Origin: BS750m-G57 sp964392945
GTDB lineage: Bacteria; Planctomycetota; Phycisphaerae; SM23-33
Assembly (NCBI GenBank): GCA_964392945.1
Contig: CAYMSH010000346.1
Coordinates: 1-6,884 of the forward strand
Direction of reading: 5' to 3'
Length of the DNA: 6,884 nucleotides
The position numbers were made by a program, and so were the translations under genes. Of this stretch, positions 1-3,985 are shown piece by piece (positions within the stretch are counted from its first letter, which is position 1; each line of letters starts with the position of its first letter). Below the pieces are notes generated by a model, which was given only the letters and a program-made list of their open reading frames with translations, was not told the origin of the DNA and did not search any database.

Positions 1-336
1 CGATCCACTGCTGAACACTTCGTCGTGCATGACGATCAAACCTGTCGTGTGCAGCCATACCGTATCCATCAGCCCGGCTACTATCCCCCATCCTATTCCG
101 CCGAAAATCGCTGCAACAACGGATTGCGTTCTGAACTTGCTGACGCGTTTCAGCCAGAAGACAGCCACCACTATGCCGCCGAGAGCCCCCAGGAGGATCC
201 CAGCGAACTGGTAAATGGCGCCGAAGTATCCGCCGACAGCCGCAGAGCCCAGGCAGACCATTATGCTGTACCACAGCGGGAACTCGAAGCGGCTCTCAGC
301 AGGCGACACGCTAGTTTCGATTTCAGTTTCAGTCAT
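1..336 (-). CDS. Small membrane protein D, paralogue of C (3' end beyond window)
   Basis: This frame stays open from an ATG at 336-334 to base 1, giving 112 codons without a stop, so the C-terminus lies outside the window. The ATG overlaps the TGA of gene C as ATGA, and an AAGGGA Shine-Dalgarno lies 5 nt upstream, inside C. The N-terminus (MTETEIETSVSPAESRFEFP) is acidic and polar. Glycine-rich hydrophobic stretches follow at about residues 21-41, 44-62 and 76-103, probably three membrane helices. Hand alignment to C is ungapped from Pro20, with about 32 of 93 positions identical, including VC-G-S (27-31), AVFWL (58-62), GIVAG (84-88) and VW-HT (93-97). I do not recognise the family and assign no function. 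The overlap implies translational coupling to C. The call as a real gene rests on the start signals and the homology to C. Confidence 0.85.
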   Translation of the reverse strand, partial: MTETEIETSVSPAESRFEFPLWYSIMVCLGSAAVGGYFGAIYQFAGILLGALGGIVVAVFWLKRVSKFRTQSVVAAIFGGIGWGIVAGLMDTVWLHTTGLIVMHDEVFSSGS

Positions 337-800
337 GAGGTTCCCTTTCGCTGCGCGACGAATCGGTGAACTTCCCAGAAGCCCATGCACATCAGGCCGT
401 AGAGTCCGCCGAGAACACCTCCGGCAATGCAGTCCATGACCAGGGCGTGATTGAGCAATGTGTCGGGCTGCTCAGGCAAGAGCATGCGAAAACCCAGCAG
501 CCAGGCCATCGTGTGTATCCACACCGCATAGATCATGCCTGCGACAATGCCCGTTCCGCTGCCCTCGATGATTCGGAAGATAAAGTGTTGCTTGTAAACC
601 CGAGCGATCCAGCCGAGCCAGAAAACAGCGGCCAGCAACCCGCCGACGGAGCCGAAAACGATTCCCCACTGTCCATGATTGGAGCCGAAATTAGCGCCGC
701 CTGAGGTCGAGCCTATACAAACCAGAACCTTGAACAACAGCGGGCTCTGCACGCGCCCCGGATCAGGTTGAGCGCCGGCCTCTGTTGCGGTGTTCGCCAC
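333..800 (-). CDS. Small polytopic membrane protein C, unknown function
   Basis: This is a 155-residue protein starting at GTG (800-798). A GGGAG Shine-Dalgarno sits 6 nt upstream and an in-frame TAA five codons upstream, so no earlier start is possible. The paralogue D begins at the same offset, which supports this start. The first 19 residues are polar. Hydrophobic, glycine-rich segments follow at about 21-40 (weak), 45-66, 82-104 and 119-141, suggesting four membrane helices. A basic connector (RVYKQ, 67-71) lies between the second and third, and the tail is basic (HRFVAQRKGTS). The connector and tail both suggest cytoplasmic sides by the positive-inside rule. Positions shared with D include AVFWL (58-62), GIVAG (84-88) and VW-HT (93-97). 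Asp123 falls inside the last helix. No catalytic motif or known family is recognised. It lies 99 bp downstream of gene A, probably in the same transcript. Confidence 0.88.
   Translation of the reverse strand: MANTATEAGAQPDPGRVQSPLLFKVLVCIGSTSGGANFGSNHGQWGIVFGSVGGLLAAVFWLGWIARVYKQHFIFRIIEGSGTGIVAGMIYAVWIHTMAWLLGFRMLLPEQPDTLLNHALVMDCIAGGVLGGLYGLMCMGFWEVHRFVAQRKGTS
342..347 (-). promoter_or_regulatory. Ribosome binding site of gene D, inside gene C
   Basis: The minus strand reads AAGGGA, five bases before the ATG at 336. It lies within the last codons of gene C and supports coupled translation of C and D across the ATGA overlap. Confidence 0.65.
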
Positions 801-899
801 TGGTGTCTCCCGTTAGTGTTGCTTTCATAGTACTTCATACGTAGAGCAGCACGCAAGGTTCGAAACCGGCCGGGTCGGTAATGGTGTCTCTTGTTTGGG
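801..899 (-). other. A-C intergenic spacer, no terminator seen
   Basis: These 99 bases between the stop of A and the start of C contain a short palindrome, CCGGCCGG, with no following T-run. I see no convincing promoter. The gap is the most likely place for an internal promoter or for processing if A/B and C/D are not a single unit. Confidence 0.5.
805..813 (-). promoter_or_regulatory. Ribosome binding site of gene C (GTG start)
   Basis: The minus strand reads ACGGGAGAC, with GGGAG (811-807) six bases before GTG at 800. An in-frame TAA at 815-813 overlaps it by one base and excludes a longer product. The strong match supports GTG as the true start. Confidence 0.75.
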
Positions 900-3800
900 C
901 TACTGCTTCTTGCCCGTCGGCTGCAGGGCGATCCAGCATTGGTTGAAGTAGCTGCAACTGCATGACGATGACGAGTCGGGTATCAGTACGATCCCGCCGG
1001 CAGGTACTATGTTGATGTAACAGCCCGGGCGGATTCCGCCGAAATTCTGAATCTCTCTGGTGGTGATTCTTCTTTTTCCCCCGCGCGGGGCGGTAAGGTC
1101 CAGGTAACCTACTGTTCCCGAGCGGAAGAACAGCATGTTCCGCGACGCCGAGACGCTGCCGCACCCGTACGAGCGCACAAACTCTCGCGGCAGCTTCTTA
1201 CCGCTCCGCACGTCGAAGGAGTATCTCTCCCAGATTATCGTATCGCCGACGATCGCGGGGGCTTTTTCCACGTAGACGTTATATGGATACCGCGATTGGA
1301 TCGCGTAGGCCAGGGTCCCGTCGTCGGCGTTGAAGCCTGTCAGCTTATCGTGGCGCCAGACGCACACGCGTCGCGCCGGTCCGCTGACCAGGGCGCTCGA
1401 TCCGAATACGCTCTTATTAGTGGACCAGCGCACGGCCCCGGTCTTCTTGTCAAGCGCCACCAGCCTTCCTGACGGGATCGGCTTGGCGGGGTCGGGTTTG
1501 CGATAATTCGCCAGGGTGGTCCAGAGGGTCGTGCGGTCGATAGCGTACACGTTTCGATCGTCGATCACCACCGCGTTGTTTCCGATGTGGTCTTTGGGTT
1601 CATATTGCCAGAGGAGGCGTCCGGTCCTGGCGTTTATGGCGAAGAGTGTTTTTCCTTCGTTGACGGCCGCCGGCTTTGTCGGAGGGTAGGGGTTTATGAT
1701 GCTGTGGCTCGTGTCGGCCGCAGTTCCGTAGATAACCCCGTCGCTATATGCGAGATATCCCCAGAAGTCGCGGGTCTTTGTGTCCGGAAGTGAAAACATC
1801 CGCAGCAGTTTCCCCGTTTTTGCGTCGAGGCCGAGGCATTGGGCCTTTCTCCGCAGGTAGAGCACGCCGTCTCCCAGGCAGCACACTCCGCCTGTGCGGA
1901 CTATGTTGTAACCGGCCTGGGTTGACAGCAGATCTTTGGAGTCGAATCGCCATATTTCGCTTCCGTTGTATGCATCGACTGCGATCATTCCGTTTGTGCA
2001 GGCCTGGTACAGGATCCCGCCGCCAGCGAGGGGGCCGGGCGGTCGGCACCAGCGGTTGGCCGACGGCATGGAGTAGTCGCGATACCAGAGCATCGTGAGC
2101 TTACCGCCGAGGGCCGTGTCGTTGCTGCACAGCGTGTTGGCGGGGTTTGCGTGCGGGTGCGTCCAGCGTCCGGCGCCTTTGATCGCCCCTCGCCGGTAGA
2201 TGGATAGCTTATTGTCCCGGACGGTGCATATAGCCCCTCCGTAGGGGCGCTGGGTTCGCCTGGCTTCGGCCAGGGCGTCGCCTTTCAGCATCGCTCGGCT
2301 TGAGGCGATCAGATTGGCGAATTTGTTCGGCAGGACGGTTGCATCCAGCGGACGGTTGAAGATCATCACTCGCTTTCCGTACAGTCCGGCGCTCAAGAGG
2401 CGTTGGCGTGTTTTGGCGAACATCGCCTTGTCCGGCTCGATGGCGATAACCTTCATATCGCTGACCTGGGTCAGTGCGATGCTGAGCGACCCGTCGCCGC
2501 AACCGAGGTCCAGGGCGTAGCCTTTGGTTATGCCGGATGCTTTGATGATCGCCTTTGCGGATCGGATGGTTTCGGCGTCGATTTCCGGCGGCGCCCGTTT
2601 GGTTGACATCGCACTCGCGGCGGGGCCCGATCCGCCGGCCGTGAAGCAGTAGATTCGCCCGGTCGTGGTCGATGCGATCAGATGTCCGTCAGAATACGCC
2701 AATCCGCCAACGGCGCCGTCGAGTTTGTCCGCGACGGGGATCTTCTTGCGCGTTTTCCGGTCGATCATTTCGATCGCCCCGTCCAGGCCCAGAATCACCC
2801 GCCCGCCGGCGACGATCAGTTCGCTGACCGGACCGGACGCCGTAACGCTCCAGCCATTGTCCAGAGTCGTGTAGTCGCTGCTGCCGATAGTCTTTCCGTT
2901 CCGCTTGCGAACTCTCTGTTTAGTCACCCATTTGAAGCTTTGGACCTGAGTTTCTCTGGCGGCGATAATGCCCGTCGGCGTCATCGCGTCATGCGGCAGT
3001 GTTTCTATCATCGGCCATTCCGAGGTCCGCTTCATCGGAAGGTAGTTTCGCACCCGGCCGCTGGCGTTGATCGTCCACAGCACCCCGGCGCAGGTGTATG
3101 TATCCTTGCAGGTCATGGAGACCCCTCCGCCGATTTTTCCGTTGAAGTTGATGTACTTGAATTGCCCTGTGGCCTTGTCGAACATCGCTGGCAGCGATCG
3201 TCCGGGCGGTACGAGAATGCTCGTGTCCGAAAGCGCCAGGTATCCCTGTGCGGCCGGGCCGGCCTTTGAGGTTGCTCCGTGGGGTTGCCTGATGCTCAGG
3301 CTGCCCGAGTCGTCGTTGCGCCACTTGACCTTGCCGGTGTCGGCGTCGATCGCCAGCAGGTGGAACCCATCGCTGGGCCAGATCCCCGCACCGACGTAAA
3401 CCGTGTCGCCCTCGACAGTAGGAGCTCCGCGCACCGGCCACTTTGAAATCATGTATCCGTTGCCCAGCACAAGCTCGTCCGACGGACCCGGGCGGATCGA
3501 CCACCTCGGCGAACCGTCGGATGTTTTCAGCGAGTAGATTCGCCCGCCGTCGCTGGCGACAATCACGGTTTTTTTCCAAACCGTTGGCGCACAGCGGATG
3601 GGACCATTGGTCTGGAACCGCCACTTGATTCTGCCGGTCTCAAGATCGACAGCATGCAGCATACCCTCGACGTGATCGCCGAAGTAAACGGTATTGTGTG
3701 CGATTACCGGTTGGAACACGTCGTCGTAACGAATGCGTCCGTTGCGGGACCAGGCGGGGGTCGGGGCGTGAGGAAGTTTGAGCGACCAGGCCGACTTGAG

Positions 3801-3932
3801 CGAGCCCGTGACCGATTCGCTGGTGTAACCGCTGCGGCGGGCGTCGGCGTGGTACGCCGGCCAGTCGGCCCCCGAGGCCGACGAAATCGACATGGCGCCA
3901 AATATCACCGCTATCGTCACTCGTCTCAGCAT
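900..3932 (-). CDS. Secreted PQQ-type beta-propeller protein with embedded class I methyltransferase domain (copy A, complete)
   Basis: This is a 1010-residue protein starting at ATG 3932, with GGGAG 7 nt upstream. Residues 1-22 form a signal peptide (LRR, hydrophobic core, possible cleavage after Ala22), so export is likely. DWP-x4-D-x2-RSGYT (23-37) opens the mature protein. Propeller-blade repeats of the form xAxDxxTGxxxW occur near 93-106, 133-146, 193-206, 248-261, 388-400, 650-663, 700-713, 764-777, 825-838, 865-878 and 904-917. A Rossmann methyltransferase-like domain interrupts the propeller at about 451-570. It carries the SAM-binding motif DLGCGDG (475-481) and an acidic residue, Glu499, after the second strand. 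The C-terminal module has RSYGCGSVSAS (920-930), NFGG-RPGC (963-971) and CSCSYFNQC (991-999). There are 18 cysteines, 15 of them shared with copy B. The overall layout matches a planctomycete family I recall. The substrate is unknown, and PQQ binding is not shown: these repeats are often purely structural. Confidence 0.9.
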   Translation of the reverse strand: MLRRVTIAVIFGAMSISSASGADWPAYHADARRSGYTSESVTGSLKSAWSLKLPHAPTPAWSRNGRIRYDDVFQPVIAHNTVYFGDHVEGMLHAVDLETGRIKWRFQTNGPIRCAPTVWKKTVIVASDGGRIYSLKTSDGSPRWSIRPGPSDELVLGNGYMISKWPVRGAPTVEGDTVYVGAGIWPSDGFHLLAIDADTGKVKWRNDDSGSLSIRQPHGATSKAGPAAQGYLALSDTSILVPPGRSLPAMFDKATGQFKYINFNGKIGGGVSMTCKDTYTCAGVLWTINASGRVRNYLPMKRTSEWPMIETLPHDAMTPTGIIAARETQVQSFKWVTKQRVRKRNGKTIGSSDYTTLDNGWSVTASGPVSELIVAGGRVILGLDGAIEMIDRKTRKKIPVADKLDGAVGGLAYSDGHLIASTTTGRIYCFTAGGSGPAASAMSTKRAPPEIDAETIRSAKAIIKASGITKGYALDLGCGDGSLSIALTQVSDMKVIAIEPDKAMFAKTRQRLLSAGLYGKRVMIFNRPLDATVLPNKFANLIASSRAMLKGDALAEARRTQRPYGGAICTVRDNKLSIYRRGAIKGAGRWTHPHANPANTLCSNDTALGGKLTMLWYRDYSMPSANRWCRPPGPLAGGGILYQACTNGMIAVDAYNGSEIWRFDSKDLLSTQAGYNIVRTGGVCCLGDGVLYLRRKAQCLGLDAKTGKLLRMFSLPDTKTRDFWGYLAYSDGVIYGTAADTSHSIINPYPPTKPAAVNEGKTLFAINARTGRLLWQYEPKDHIGNNAVVIDDRNVYAIDRTTLWTTLANYRKPDPAKPIPSGRLVALDKKTGAVRWSTNKSVFGSSALVSGPARRVCVWRHDKLTGFNADDGTLAYAIQSRYPYNVYVEKAPAIVGDTIIWERYSFDVRSGKKLPREFVRSYGCGSVSASRNMLFFRSGTVGYLDLTAPRGGKRRITTREIQNFGGIRPGCYINIVPAGGIVLIPDSSSSCSCSYFNQCWIALQPTGKKQ
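918..1056. repeat. Near-identical 139-bp segment, copy at 3' end of gene A
   Basis: It pairs with 4001-4139. The two differ at five positions by direct comparison. The segment encodes the C-terminal module ending in CSCSYFNQC. DNA identity falls sharply just inside the genes (above 1056 and 4139), where the paralogues diverge to ordinary levels. Confidence 0.9.
2223..2582 (-). other. Embedded class I methyltransferase-like domain in protein A (residues ~451-570)
   Basis: The domain begins after a low-complexity Ala/Gly/Ser/Pro linker (about 431-450). It holds a helix with AKAIIKASG, then GYALDLGCGDGSLSIAL (motif I, DLGCGDG at 2490-2510). Next come VIAIEPDK with Glu499 as the likely ribose-binding acid, an AGLYG turn (515-519), FNRPLD (525-530), and NKFANLIAS (536-544) as the motif IV strand. 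It ends at QRPYGGAIC. Motif I fits SAM binding. The acid usual at the motif II position and the Asp usual at the start of motif IV appear to be replaced by Asn. The domain is therefore short and possibly non-catalytic. Boundaries are estimated by eye. Confidence 0.75.
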
Positions 3933-3985
3933 TCACAGTCTCCCGTCGGTTTCGTCGCTCGCTGCGATCACCCGGGTCTTGCAGG
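3933..3985 (-). other. B-A intergenic spacer, no terminator seen
   Basis: This 53-base gap holds the ribosome binding site of A and a small palindrome, ACCCGGGT, without a T-run. It is too short for an obvious independent promoter, so A is probably read through from B. Confidence 0.5.
3938..3946 (-). promoter_or_regulatory. Ribosome binding site of gene A
   Basis: The minus strand reads ACGGGAGAC, with GGGAG (3944-3940) seven bases before the ATG at 3932. This fixes the start that retains the signal peptide. The same nine bases precede gene C. Confidence 0.75.

Noticed and set aside
706..838. Short minus-strand frames starting with ATG at 828 and 838, upstream of gene C
   Set aside because: Both are in other frames than C, have no ribosome binding site and end after about 21 and 41 codons. 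The GTG start of C is far better supported.
858..880. Palindrome around CCGGCCGG as a possible terminator after gene A
   Set aside because: The stem is short, without a clear loop or T-run on the transcribed strand.
801..890. Nine-base direct repeat TGGTGTCTC at 801-809 and 882-890
   Set aside because: It is short, imperfect in its surroundings, and partly overlaps the Shine-Dalgarno region of gene C. Chance is sufficient.
2682..3269. A 195-codon plus-strand open frame opposite gene A
   Set aside because: It is an antisense shadow with Arg/Pro/Ala-rich composition and no counterpart of similar reading in the paralogous part of gene B.
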